Assembly: GCA_030594585.1 (NCBI GenBank)
Contig: JAUVEX010000008.1
Span: 1 to 16,003 of the forward strand
DNA: 16,003 nt
Direction: 5' to 3'
Source: an archaeon
GTDB taxonomy: Archaea; EX4484-52; B79-G9
Positions 12,801 to 16,003 of this stretch are shown here, in pieces. How positions within the stretch are numbered: the first letter of the stretch is position 1; each line of letters begins with the position of its first letter. The notes under the pieces are model-generated. The model did not search any database and was not told the DNA's origin. It saw only the letters and a list, made by a program, of their open reading frames with translations. Made by a program: the position numbers and the translations under genes.

Positions 12801-13432
12801 GATGCACCCATGCCGTTGATGATAATTTTTGCTTTTACTTCCTGTCCTTTTGCATCTTTTATTGTTAACAGTTCCTGCACGATTGTGTTGCTTGCGTATG
12901 TTGAATTCGCACCCGTGTTATTAATCATAGGTTCCTTTTCCGTATCTTCCACCGACGCGCCAGTTGCATTTGGCGTAGTGAAGTCTGCTGTATAATTTGC
13001 CTCTTGCTTCAAACCCAAGGAAACATTTTTGGTTATGTTTAAAATCACGACATCAAACCAGATAGAAGCAATTGATGAAAAATTGTCTTTTGAAAGATTC
13101 ACAGTGTACCTTCCCGGAATTGAAAAATTAGGGCTGGATTGAAACTGACCGAAAGAATCAGTAGCCGCGAGTTGGCTTAAAATAACGGATTGGTTTTGAT
13201 AAACATCCAGCGTAAAATTCGTGCTGTTGGGTCCGAATACATTTACAAAAACTGGCTCGCCTGCAAAATTGGTCTTGTTTTCAACTGAGACATTAAAAAT
13301 ATCAAAAGAATCGGCATGAGAAAAAACCATAAGAGACATTGCAAATGCTAAAAAAACAATTCCAAGTATTGCCGTTCCCTGCGACTTCCTTCTCGAGCAG
13401 CCACAAGAGTTTTGTATCTCTCGCTTATCCAT
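809..13432 (-). CDS. Giant secreted, sequon-dense surface protein with beta-propeller, jelly-roll and Ig-like repeats
   Basis: One frame of 4,207 codons without interruption. The start is ATG 13432; the TTG immediately upstream is also in frame, and GGTAAT gives only a weak Shine-Dalgarno. Residues 1-40 form a signal peptide with a long basic, two-cysteine n-region (NSCGCSRRK), a core from about 20 to 37, and SHA before the likely cut. Domains in order: a CxDWNF...C motif near 296-310; six propeller-like units of about 53 residues (345-650); a jelly-roll-like domain (714-862); about 14 Ig-like linkers of the form DNxxP (960-3075); a His/acidic cluster (1693-1728); further jelly-roll-like domains (1888-2033, 3350-3510); a second CxDWNF motif (about 3745); and a beta-rich C-terminal domain (about 4078-4207). 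By hand I count about 210 N-x-S/T sequons, roughly one per 20 residues. Many Ig-like units carry Cys pairs, fitting disulfides outside the cell. No C-terminal membrane segment is visible. No catalytic motif is recognised; a structural or adhesive role is inferred. Confidence 0.93.
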   Translation of the reverse strand: MDKREIQNSCGCSRRKSQGTAILGIVFLAFAMSLMVFSHADSFDIFNVSVENKTNFAGEPVFVNVFGPNSTNFTLDVYQNQSVILSQLAATDSFGQFQSSPNFSIPGRYTVNLSKDNFSSIASIWFDVVILNITKNVSLGLKQEANYTADFTTPNATGASVEDTEKEPMINNTGANSTYASNTIVQELLTIKDAKGQEVKAKIIINGMGASKNGTMAMHSLDASKRQSVEVVPESGPVEKIAFLDLNISGFMELGIDDVPESGRTGVVEIYAIDPTKLDFTEANVTVVAKGEELFKCKDWNFETRECFGEWVKLMDLTPGEEYTFILTPADPAFSETESLFATANSNARKVVRDSSGNLYFVYLKQSASYYHIFVSKSTDDGATWSDMGGGPIENAGDYDQMYPSIAIDGDDNLHVVWRGTDTGYSNTQIKYSNYTGASWSSWINMQPISGYVQNYPSIALDSSGNIHVVWEGTDAGNANTQIKYSNKTVSGWSSWTNIQLISSHTQSKPTIVLDSSDNLHVLWHGTDLTHTVNSQIKYSNKTAPGWSFWVNIQEISDYAQSTITATVDDSDNIHAAWSGKDSGSVLKTQIKYSNRTSFGWSFWVNIYPDSSTAQSLPSFALDSNNVPHIFWMYASQLRMSIFNTTWTMYPVASAGTSRYPTARWSKFFNNEPSWGEVIDFGWTYGVSSPYNVTYSYYIIEPDDPDFANYTGYAQANRAITNNISSDDGVYADGAILVKERDTPTNETTVDARWDTGVESVTSIDNAAVTIQWFYNVSAGTGAEYYRGHVQVYNYSSGSYMDVCMGNVPIDNGDNFRCNITDYLDSGNISNVSVRYLFEVKNTDLTEDNNDLYIDSLHLDLNYTSGPTEASVETNSSEYNQGETVGVSGSGWLSSTNITLNLTYPNSTMVSGYPKNATSTVFGLINDTWTIGKYDAIGVYNLTAFQWNDTSANDTANFTANDVYAPEYSNQNQTSADSYVDVIHTGDTINLTADWQDNLGLSYSWLSTNETGLFENKSFTQMTGTTNSSNFSWSNSSILAGTTIVWKIYANDTSGLENVTSELSFDVWGWAEINESSLVPSSINQSETTTMTCLVRDSNTTDRIQDYPVSFYSNETGLLGINTTNSSGLAEWSFADNTLGVESITCNITDNSTFHYNASVLDGMQEVLTTVDDAAPTVDYTDPTPIPDYNQTSTTVIINVTHTESNPVNITLSWDGANQTQTYSGSYTSFTKSSLSEGTYIYYVWLNDTSGNSNSTTPRTVTVDPNKPTIAYELPTPLNDTYALNDWIYINVTVIDTYLKNVTLDWNGVNETFDGNSDDNYFENKTSLLQGQQYNFTVYAEDWSGNIEVAETRYVTISIVDPVVNLGPPADYYMTAVSQNFFNYTPIHTGIDYCEFWSNFSGIWSLEQIDATVTSDVSNMFDNFEILSPNKLGLWNVKCVGSSERYGWNSTNFTIIVDTLKPAVSVDDIDPTPVSAGDDDVTFSCIATDNFYIDTFIANVSYPNGTLLYQSVDIQDFIVAKGNFTTLGTYSITCWANDTVGNTNTSNQNFLVQDGVGPQINIMSPNNRSGDNDGIIYFHYNAVDAASGIDLCELYIDGVLKNSSSDIQEGVTQTLSWSTINYTKYEWYLRCVDDSPLANDNTTDAREFSVIYTGSFDGDTTNLTNVDVYAIENIIMEDTRYGKSYCYRTRDFSEGHDLYGHFIFQSNLFGISEGHEHELEEMDTHSRITFYNLNWTYDPVLIYENGSLCDRCTFVSYDNITGTLVFNNTNMTTFMSTSNSNLTVWDETNLEGPYTGQTRGPNDQVLFFANYTNTTSGASITGASCSIEFETGGPEAMTWNSTKGLYEYNRSFTSNGYKNFNVKCNKTGFEELFAIEGANIVIDVDYNTNGTTCANSTAGSGVNLGNAIGSPDSTYTTLGPDEDVYSTGYNTTGLIGHMIFVESAITYYSTTITHMTEAYYDLTGNVPFTYEDQMPDGGSSGGPLYHTYDYTDKQEWTFSKVQDFWYRILNDDWAKPDSTYVDAICLNISYKNYAPNIFVEYPYANVTLLKEGEWVRFNNVNVTDDDTVDTVYITIDGVNESTVKDGDSYYWDAQCIISTTFNWTHVWANDSYNAGIWTDREMDVPVKCDTDAPNAPAFISIDGFSESEWLFGTDVTVNCTDGGDVGPAGINATSYIFQTNLSGDWLNISGCAYSAYENLCYWTLPSDDTDVYIRCSVEDLVGHNSSWSPAAYYAGIDNNAPLCVLDTPIANDNITSTPMVLNATSSDTGSGVLNITFQYYDDMDGWSLACYDSSAPYGCNWDVDSGQEDGVDNRFRAVCEDSVNHINYSEQAQYITIDIINDNPTCTITYPSVAGIYENGYITIQADAVDTDPTDEVKNVTFNYSSDGGATWNPVGVNTTAGLSAYTYNWDSGSFEGTTFVVNCTAEDGRGGTGTDAGDNNFTIDNSVPIITLDSPENNSYIFAGTNILLTVTDIYGAPDESWYSIDGGSTNISTILSDDINTTGWSEGVKTIDYWANDTFNQVNKTYISYTVDNTNPLVSGEHVNVSLIETNKQVCLNVTVTDNYGIDYVKAEIDLPVGSNINVTLLDTGLDCDISSGDDVYSATYAGVYDGVYDWTVLWTEDLAGNDNVTYPGINWTSSSNSFLNLTMISPTENLVINESGYNNYYAQNCSVSCWDDGGDCNSVYLLVESFYDGGWSNINTTSGNFTTAVDNHSCGNMAHGGSECSYEFTVTTDGYSGGTVWPVRCHTEASNAPTEHSSSVDVTVNDMPSSEFTLPAEDLVWIAGTYNLTCLAADAEGVDYTVFYNSTDGSNWDVISGCSAVLGTTPECKYNTTTSSCAEESTCYFKSVTYDTYGANDTAQRTARIDNTGPVSTLVNPPVFANITANSIVVNATVTDTGVGIMSYAMFEYRENSSELWKSACNDTNGDTFYNCTWDFTSSSDSLKYEVRVLANDTLGNIGGYGTHTNVRVDRVYPQISLNLPLNNTINALAMQYFSFTPTDNLSDTMNCSVYLDDIYNKSNATALNNTLTTLSVLGISDGLHNWSVKCIDSVGNENSSETRLFRIDYTPPQWSNQKQEIGGVMTDIFHNGDIYNLSASWQDNYLLQEWLLSTNESGVWANTSWTSMGGSSNTSAYLWQNNSVEPGTDVSWKAYGKDMANMINATDAKSFTVWGWSKVAYISFTNNPVGVAIPTTIKCKVIDNISASAVEGYNVSFYNSTAFLGKNTTGADGWTYWNYADDTIGDEEITCNLTDDSALYYNASYQNEKKANLTITSGIETSYCNQVLYSGGFIVGSCSDILASDNTYMNWTNVSDSVVENTYYVRVLANVDAPEFTANQLNFSWEVRRHIANAPNTSYIGGSNKGTITYAVISDTHYEGDGLFATVSEGASKEIDNIGFDFYVPEYDTEVAYNKVGINIVARRVLGGTTEGLEFHFWNFTAGAMVEPECLYFPATQTTYGTYTCETTTNVEDLIDTSGLVRIIFDDENVDNSQVHTWDIDYLDVRAYYDNPQINNVYSYRLGWYNYSSDSWVAGELFDANGTDTEHVLSLTGTNVTDAISAEGNITGYVTLFRSGVPTNSDTRFHEFNLDKFEVVVNYTIENVNSISITNINNTGGTVENTSIVLKNMYGEIVYSDNITAAATSVTDELAKNYNYTIEVFSPAGNDLWITINDLNITDNLQINLQSIQEYSGPLPPEDISGSVFATNYIGNVTTILALDDSQLAYNHARLVLPKNNMNISKILHCTDWNFAIRECVSWDINETSDYVDFGENTTHFWFNATSFDSFGGGSKVAIPNVTNITIYNVTGQADTHTGGTLLPDYGINTTININVTSNEIWRVEFTVRNDGDAIWLILAEDIAYHDGLNSSWEIDTTDDIWYVTTGAEKKGGTWSGGTVSWDTSNGGTLTKGSVMTFYYVFNITPVESAEYPVYFLVNDTSQNAGSYDYSTYNVTAIGGWVNATLNTPPDNTVVPKDRNFTINATVWCFEDDCGVVSGTARYNNSGSTPDTVIPVGSGTPFYIQDGPNPKSCGTMAEGENCTVTWVVNSTGTLQDNYEIDVKFTSTSPANNETLDSTVQIGKVLLLSLQFSLIDFGVGNPNEYLSAAGNAGNLYNATLDLNSNDADGGLWVKGANLTNAGQPDYNVSTDTIDWNATTHAAVEELATNWFSVQSTMNSGTNTTFYWWMTVPNSTAAAQYNGTIYFMVNGTY
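3605..4222 (-). repeat. Duplicated ~205-residue module, copy B, within the giant gene
   Basis: The translated segment runs from PPQWSNQ to YYNASYQNEKK and aligns along its length with the segment at 9924-10546. Shared landmarks in order are YSNQ/WSNQ; HTGD or HNGD followed by DWQDN or SWQDN; LSTNE; a W-K-Y core; V.GW; an I.C or M.C Cys; V.FY.N; W.(F/Y)AD; ITCN(I/L)TD; and YNAS. The two copies are diverged in DNA, so the duplication is old. They look like an Ig-like unit followed by a second Cys-containing Ig-like unit. Confidence 0.75.
8250..8355 (-). other. His/acidic cluster inside the giant protein
   Basis: Residues about 1693-1728 contain SEGHDLYGH and GHEHELEEMDTHSR, placing six His and many Glu/Asp in about 35 residues of a protein that otherwise has few His. 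Such clusters can bind divalent metal ions. No known metalloenzyme motif (for example HExxH) is present, so binding is only inferred. Confidence 0.4.
9924..10546 (-). repeat. Duplicated ~205-residue module, copy A, within the giant gene
   Basis: The translated segment runs from YAPEYSNQNQ to YNASVLDGMQEVLTT and is the paralogue of 3605-4222. It lies nearer the N-terminus, about 2,100 residues before copy B. It contains the WQDN, LSTNE, VWGW, TCLVRD, VSFYSNE and ITCNITD landmarks shared with the other copy. Confidence 0.75.
11480..12400 (-). repeat. Six tandem ~53-residue beta-propeller-like units in the giant protein
   Basis: Four central units share the pattern (Y/K)P(S/T)I..D...N(L/I)H..W.G.D....QIKYSN.T..GWS.W.NIQ.IS, with YPSIAIDGDDNLHVVW and YPSIALDSSGNIHVVW the clearest starts. 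A divergent first unit carries an Asp-box-like STDDGATWS and a divergent last unit carries PHIFW. This is the pattern of a BNR/sialidase-like propeller of six blades. Asp boxes are structural in such folds, and I see no set of catalytic residues that would make it a sialidase. Confidence 0.7.
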
Positions 13433-13634
13433 CAAATTACCAATTCAAGGCTTATGTCTTATCTCCCAAATAAACCCTGAATTGAAGTTTAAAAGCCCTA
13501 ATAATAAGGCTAAAACTTTATCTCCCCCTAAAATATGTTTAGAAGCATTGCAAGCGCAATCCTTTAAACAACCAATGGACCAACACGATGTCAATCCAGC
13601 AAACTCCAATCCAATAATTTCTAAGAACAGAAAA
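13433..13634 (-). promoter_or_regulatory. Long structured leader of the giant gene (no coding seen)
   Basis: No credible gene lies between the giant gene and the TATA box at 13635. Read on the minus strand, three hairpins follow one another: 13547-13560 (ATTGC, 4-nt loop, GCAAT), 13485-13518 (6 bp plus 4 bp around an internal loop), and 13441-13484 (9 bp with one bulge), which ends 8 nt before the ATG. Two copies of GGGAGATAA lie at 13518-13526 and 13459-13467. They look like Shine-Dalgarno sequences but no start codon follows at usable distance. The second copy sits in the loop of the last hairpin. Folds were judged by eye. Confidence 0.5.
13601..13615. repeat. 15-bp inverted repeat, right copy (partner at 694-708)
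   Basis: AAACTCCAATCCAAT on the plus strand is the exact reverse complement of 694-708. It lies at or near the expected 5' end of the giant-gene transcript if the TATA box at 13635-13644 is used on the minus strand. Confidence 0.5.
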
Positions 13635-13644
13635 CTTTATATAG
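13635..13644. promoter_or_regulatory. Strong archaeal TATA box upstream of the giant gene (orientation ambiguous)
   Basis: CTTTATATAG reads CTATATAAAG on the minus strand, so TBP could bind in either direction. On the minus strand it would start the giant-gene mRNA near 13610-13615 with a leader of about 180 nt. On the plus strand it is preceded by an A-rich BRE-like GAAAA and would start transcription near 13663, about 185 nt before the signal peptidase gene. Weaker minus-strand T/A boxes closer to the giant gene (around 13487-13492) are possible alternatives. Confidence 0.55.
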
Positions 13645-13820
13645 TCATGTCTCAATGTCTCGATATAACTGGTCAGTAATGAAGAACAAGTAATCATTAT
13701 TGATGTTTCAGCCAATATAAAGATTGATGTTGATACAGAAAGACATTAATATATTGAGATAGTTACATAGTTTTATCACATAATAATAATACAGAAATAC
13801 ATAAAAATAACAAGAAATTG

Positions 13821-13828
13821 CTATATTA
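13821..13828 (+). promoter_or_regulatory. TATA box for the signal peptidase gene, implying a leaderless mRNA
   Basis: CTATATTA is centred about 22 nt before the ATG at 13847, close to the TATA-to-start-site distance in archaea. There is no Shine-Dalgarno sequence before the ATG (the preceding bases are A/C-rich). Together these suggest that transcription starts at or next to the start codon. Confidence 0.55.
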
Positions 13829-13846
13829 AGAATAAAACACAAACCA

Positions 13847-14284
13847 ATGCTTATGAAAAAAATAAAAACACAAAAAGAATTACTTCTTTTTTTAAGTCTG
13901 GTTTTTGCATGGCTTCTTTTTACAGTTTCACTTAAAACAGACACACCAATTGTCATAATATCCTCGGATTCTATGCATCCCGCACTCAATGCAGGAGATG
14001 TGGTTTTTGTTAAGGAGGCAGACATAAACTCTCTTGAAATTGGAGACATAATTGTTTACAACTGCCCGTCAAAAGAATATCTTTGTGTAACTGAAAACCA
14101 ACTCATAGCCCACAGGATTGTGAAAATAAACAAAACGCACGGCATAAAAACAAAAGGCGATGCAAACGAAAGACAGGACCGCTGGCTTGTAAGATTCTCT
14201 TGGATTAATGGAAAGATGTTTTTTAAGTTGCCTTTTGTTGGAAAACCCGTAATTGCATTGAAACAAATAACCGGCGTTCTTTAA
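13847..14284 (+). CDS. Signal peptidase I (archaeal Ser-His type)
   Basis: A membrane-bound serine peptidase that removes signal peptides from Sec-exported proteins on the outer face of the membrane. The 145 residues hold one N-terminal membrane segment (about 11-29) followed by the family boxes. These are SDSMHP with the catalytic Ser42; GDVVFV; GDIIVY; AHRIV with His89, where bacteria have Lys; and GDANERQD with Asp105 and Asp111. The DRWLV...W..GK..F..P..G tail is typical of archaeal/ER Sec11-like enzymes. The protein is short and has no clear second membrane helix at its C-terminus. ATG 13847 was taken; ATG 13853 is in frame and would remove two residues. The gene is divergent from the giant surface-protein gene, whose signal peptide it could process, but it may equally be a general housekeeping enzyme. 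Confidence 0.92.
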   Translation: MLMKKIKTQKELLLFLSLVFAWLLFTVSLKTDTPIVIISSDSMHPALNAGDVVFVKEADINSLEIGDIIVYNCPSKEYLCVTENQLIAHRIVKINKTHGIKTKGDANERQDRWLVRFSWINGKMFFKLPFVGKPVIALKQITGVL

Positions 14285-14327
14285 AGAAAAAAAGGTGCGA
14301 GTCACACTGGAAAGCCCAGTCATCGCA
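14283..14327 (-). terminator. Hairpin plus T-run terminator of the small secreted-protein gene
   Basis: An interrupted hairpin pairs TGCGA (14296-14300) with TCGCA (14323-14327) and ACTGG (14306-14310) with CCAGT (14316-14320) around a 5-nt loop. On the minus strand it is followed by CACC and a T-rich run (14283-14292). It begins 23 nt after the stop of the minus-strand gene at 14351, and the T-run reaches the stop codon of the convergent signal peptidase gene. No comparable T-run is seen for the plus-strand gene. Confidence 0.6.
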
Positions 14328-14350
14328 GCATAAAATTTAACTGAAACAAA

Positions 14351-14626
14351 TCACATGTTACAGAGAGGTTCATTCTCTACACATGTACCGTCATATGAGT
14401 CGAAAACACATTGGCCATTCCCGTCAAGCCTTTCTTTTCCAAGGTAGTTGTCCTCATTGTCCCAGTACATATATTCAACTCCGCCGGTTCCCGGATTGAG
14501 CTTCTCAAACACCTGTGCTTCTGCAAATAAACACGGCTCAAGATTCGGGTCCGGTGCCGAAGATGCTGTTGTTGCTACAACGGCCATTATAGCAAAAGCC
14601 AATAGTCCATATATCAATTTTTTCAT
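14351..14626 (-). CDS. Small secreted four-cysteine protein, function unknown
   Basis: The 91 residues start with a textbook signal peptide: MKKLIYG, a hydrophobic core, then TTASSA with cleavage likely before PDP. The mature part of about 67 residues is acidic and has exactly four Cys (in EPCLF, GQCVF, GTCVE, PLCNM), enough for two disulfides outside the cell. The pattern W.N.DNYLG.ER.D.NG.C.FDSYDG.C suggests a small compact beta-rich or Ca-binding-like fold, but I recognise no family. GGAGGT sits 7 nt before the ATG and fixes the start. The gene has its own promoter and terminator, so it is probably monocistronic. It stands between two plus-strand genes. Confidence 0.85.
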   Translation of the reverse strand: MKKLIYGLLAFAIMAVVATTASSAPDPNLEPCLFAEAQVFEKLNPGTGGVEYMYWDNEDNYLGKERLDGNGQCVFDSYDGTCVENEPLCNM

Positions 14627-14633
14627 ATTTTAA

Positions 14634-14639
14634 ACCTCC
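14634..14639 (-). promoter_or_regulatory. Shine-Dalgarno GGAGGT of the small secreted-protein gene
   Basis: GGAGGT on the minus strand with a 7-nt spacer to the ATG at 14626. It is the strongest ribosome binding site in the window apart from the one at 803-810, and suggests efficient translation. Confidence 0.8.
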
Positions 14640-14673
14640 GTTGAATGAATTTGAATAATATTTGTTTTTAGTG

Positions 14674-14683
14674 CATATAATAT
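14674..14683 (-). promoter_or_regulatory. TATA-like box for the small secreted-protein gene
   Basis: The minus strand reads TAATATTATATGC here. A start about 25 nt downstream, near 14653, would give a short leader of about 25 nt that includes the GGAGGT site. Confidence 0.4.
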
Positions 14684-14730
14684 TAACCATAATGGCGTTA
14701 TAATCACTTTTCAATCAAAATATAACATAT

Positions 14731-14740
14731 TATTTATAAG
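14731..14740 (+). promoter_or_regulatory. TATA box for hypC-hypD
   Basis: TATTTATAAG lies 66 nt before the hypC ATG, preceded by AT-rich sequence. Transcription would start near 14760, leaving a leader of about 45 nt with no obvious Shine-Dalgarno directly before the ATG. The 14640-14805 gap otherwise shows no gene. Confidence 0.45.
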
Positions 14741-14805
14741 TAATCAAATAGTGTCACTTTTGAAAAAACGGATTTTTTAAGAAGATACAAATTAAAATAA
14801 ACCTC

Positions 14806-15021
14806 ATGTGCCTTGCAATTCCCGGAAAAGTTATTGAAATTTCGGGCGAAACAGCAACTATAGACTATGGCGGAATCATTAAAGAAGCCAAAATAAACCT
14901 CGTAACTCCTAAAATAGGCGATTTCGTAATTGTCCACGCAGGATTCGCAATAGAAATATTAGATAAGAAAAAGGCAGATGAAACAAAAGAATTTCTGGAG
15001 AACATTAATGACAACAGATAA
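14806..15021 (+). CDS. hypC: Hydrogenase maturation factor HypC
   Basis: A small (71-residue) cytoplasmic chaperone that works with HypD while the Fe(CN)2CO group of [NiFe]-hydrogenase is built, and delivers it to the large-subunit precursor. The family signature MCLAIPGKV is at the extreme N-terminus; Cys2, exposed after Met removal, is the essential residue. It is followed by the usual small OB-like barrel (ATIDYGG; VGDFVIVHAG-type segment reading IGDFVIVHAGFAIEIL). The length is normal for the family and the N-terminal motif fixes the start. The gene overlaps hypD by 14 nt, so the two are cotranscribed and probably translationally coupled. The hydrogenase itself is not in this window. Confidence 0.95.
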   Translation: MCLAIPGKVIEISGETATIDYGGIIKEAKINLVTPKIGDFVIVHAGFAIEILDKKKADETKEFLENINDNR

Positions 15022-16003
15022 TATACTTACAAAAATAAACAAACTTGCAAAAGAAATAGGGCGCTCTGTAAAGCTCATGGAAGTCTGCGGCACACACACA
15101 AACGCGATTGCAAAATACGGGATAAAAACACTACTTCCTGAAAACATAAAGCTTGTCTCCGGTCCCGGCTGCCCTGTGTGTGTCACGCCCCAAAAGACAA
15201 TTGATGAAGCTGTAACTCTTGCGCTTAACAAAATCCCGATTGCCACATACGGTGACATGATGAGAGTTCCGGGAAGTGAAGCATCCTTAGAGACTGCCAA
15301 ACAATCCGGCGCAGATGTCTTTATTGTAGAATCAACAGTTGATGCCCTGCGCCTAAAAAAAACACACCCAAACATTGTATTTCTTGGTATTGGTTTTGAG
15401 ACAACAACGCCCATGAGCGCTTGGGGCTTAAAAAACGGCCTTGACATATTATGCGCGCACAAGACAATACCCGAAGCCATGAATCTTATTGTTTCAGACC
15501 CAAAAAACGAGATTGACGGATTTTTAAATCCGGGCCATGTATCTTCAATAATCGGTCTTGAACCATACAGAAAAATAAACGCCCCTCAGGTCATAGCAGG
15601 CTTTGAGCCCGAAGATATCATGCAATCAGTCTTAATGCTTCTGCGCCAGATAAAAAACAACGAAAAAAAAGTAGAAAACCAATACACCCGTGCTGTGAAA
15701 GAAGATGGAAATCCAAAAGCAAGACAACTTATAGAAAGCGTCTTTGAAAAATGCGATGCAGAATGGCGCGGCCTTGGGGGTATTCCTGAAAGCGGGCTGA
15801 TGCTGAAATACAAATACATTGAACAAGACGCAAGAAAAAAGCACGCAGATATATTAAAAAATATTCCAAAACCAAAAGAAAACAAATCATGCCGATGCGC
15901 GGATGTCATCATGGGGCGAATAGATCCAAAAGAATGTCCATTGTTTTCAAAAGCATGCACTGAAGATAACCCTATAGGCCCTTGCATGGTTGGTGCTGAA
16001 GGC
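15008..16003 (+). CDS. hypD: Hydrogenase maturation factor HypD (3' end beyond window)
   Basis: An Fe-S protein that, in complex with HypC, is the scaffold on which the Fe(CN)2CO unit of [NiFe]-hydrogenases is assembled, receiving CN from HypE/HypF. The 332 residues present include EVCGTH (Cys27, His30), SGPGCPVC (Cys55, Cys58), ATYGDMMRVPG, GFETTTP, and NPGHVS. The C-terminal cysteine-rich region (SCRCAD, KECPL, KACTED, GPCMVGAEG) ligates the [4Fe-4S] cluster in known homologues. By comparison with usual HypD length, only about 20-30 residues should be missing at the right edge. ATG 15008 has GGAG 7 nt upstream, inside the end of hypC, which supports this start. No disrupted motif is seen, so the protein should be functional. 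Confidence 0.95.
   Translation, partial: MTTDNILTKINKLAKEIGRSVKLMEVCGTHTNAIAKYGIKTLLPENIKLVSGPGCPVCVTPQKTIDEAVTLALNKIPIATYGDMMRVPGSEASLETAKQSGADVFIVESTVDALRLKKTHPNIVFLGIGFETTTPMSAWGLKNGLDILCAHKTIPEAMNLIVSDPKNEIDGFLNPGHVSSIIGLEPYRKINAPQVIAGFEPEDIMQSVLMLLRQIKNNEKKVENQYTRAVKEDGNPKARQLIESVFEKCDAEWRGLGGIPESGLMLKYKYIEQDARKKHADILKNIPKPKENKSCRCADVIMGRIDPKECPLFSKACTEDNPIGPCMVGAEG

Noticed and set aside
13300..13390. Archaeal class III (pilin-like) signal peptide in the giant protein, because RKSQGTAILG resembles a pilin cleavage region.
   Set aside because: The hydrophobic stretch ends in SHA followed by polar residues, which fits ordinary signal peptidase I cleavage better; a pilin subunit of this size would also be unprecedented as far as I know.
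13669..13749. A plus-strand open frame of 26 codons (EEQVIIIDVSANIKIDVD) downstream of the TATA box at 13635.
   Set aside because: It has no ATG, GTG or TTG start in frame and is short enough to arise by chance in AT-rich DNA.
13708..14049. Minus-strand frame of 113 codons opposite the signal peptidase gene.
   Set aside because: It overlaps the catalytic boxes of a well-supported gene on the other strand and extends into AT-rich non-coding DNA.
14687..14695. CCATAATGG near-palindrome with AT-rich flanks as a possible operator.
   Set aside because: The core is only 9 bp and the flanks do not match symmetrically; nothing links it to a regulator.
1..16003. tRNA, rRNA, CRISPR arrays, insertion sequences, integrase or toxin-antitoxin genes.
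   Set aside because: No cloverleaf, regular direct repeats with spacers, transposase or recombinase motifs were seen; the repeats present are protein-level repeats within one gene.

Overview
The window looks like archaeal chromosome, probably from an uncultured lineage of the DPANN or deep-euryarchaeal type. Four things point that way: AT-rich intergenic DNA with archaeal TATA boxes; a signal peptidase gene whose TATA box lies so close to the ATG that the mRNA should be leaderless; a signal peptidase of the Ser-His (archaeal/ER) type rather than the bacterial Ser-Lys type; and an enormous Asn/Ser/Thr-rich, Ig-like secreted protein dense in N-glycosylation sequons. The exact phylum cannot be read from this sequence.

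Layout. Bases 1-647 (minus) hold the start of a secreted protein that runs off the left edge. Bases 809-13432 (minus), about 79% of the window, are one uninterrupted gene for a roughly 4,200-residue exported surface protein. It has a six-unit beta-propeller-like region, three jelly-roll-like domains, about 14 Ig-like linkers and a duplicated module of about 205 residues. The two minus-strand genes are closely spaced and probably form one transcription unit. The gap between them folds into a strong two-tier hairpin on the minus-strand RNA. The 411-base gap upstream of the giant gene (13433-13846) holds a long, apparently structured leader and divergent promoters.

To the right are a small signal peptidase I (13847-14284, plus), a 91-residue secreted four-cysteine protein (14351-14626, minus) with its own hairpin/T-run terminator, and an overlapping hypC-hypD pair (14806-16003, plus; hypD cut by the window edge). 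HypC and HypD assemble the Fe(CN)2CO centre of [NiFe]-hydrogenases, so the organism should encode a hydrogenase elsewhere.

Functional reading: the left 14.6 kb is devoted to export and the cell surface, with three exported proteins and a peptidase able to process such precursors. The right end begins an unrelated hydrogenase-maturation operon. The most unusual signals are in non-coding RNA around the giant gene: stacked hairpins and two unused Shine-Dalgarno-like motifs in the leader, and a 15-nt perfect complementarity between that leader and the intergenic hairpin at the other end of the 12.6-kb gene.
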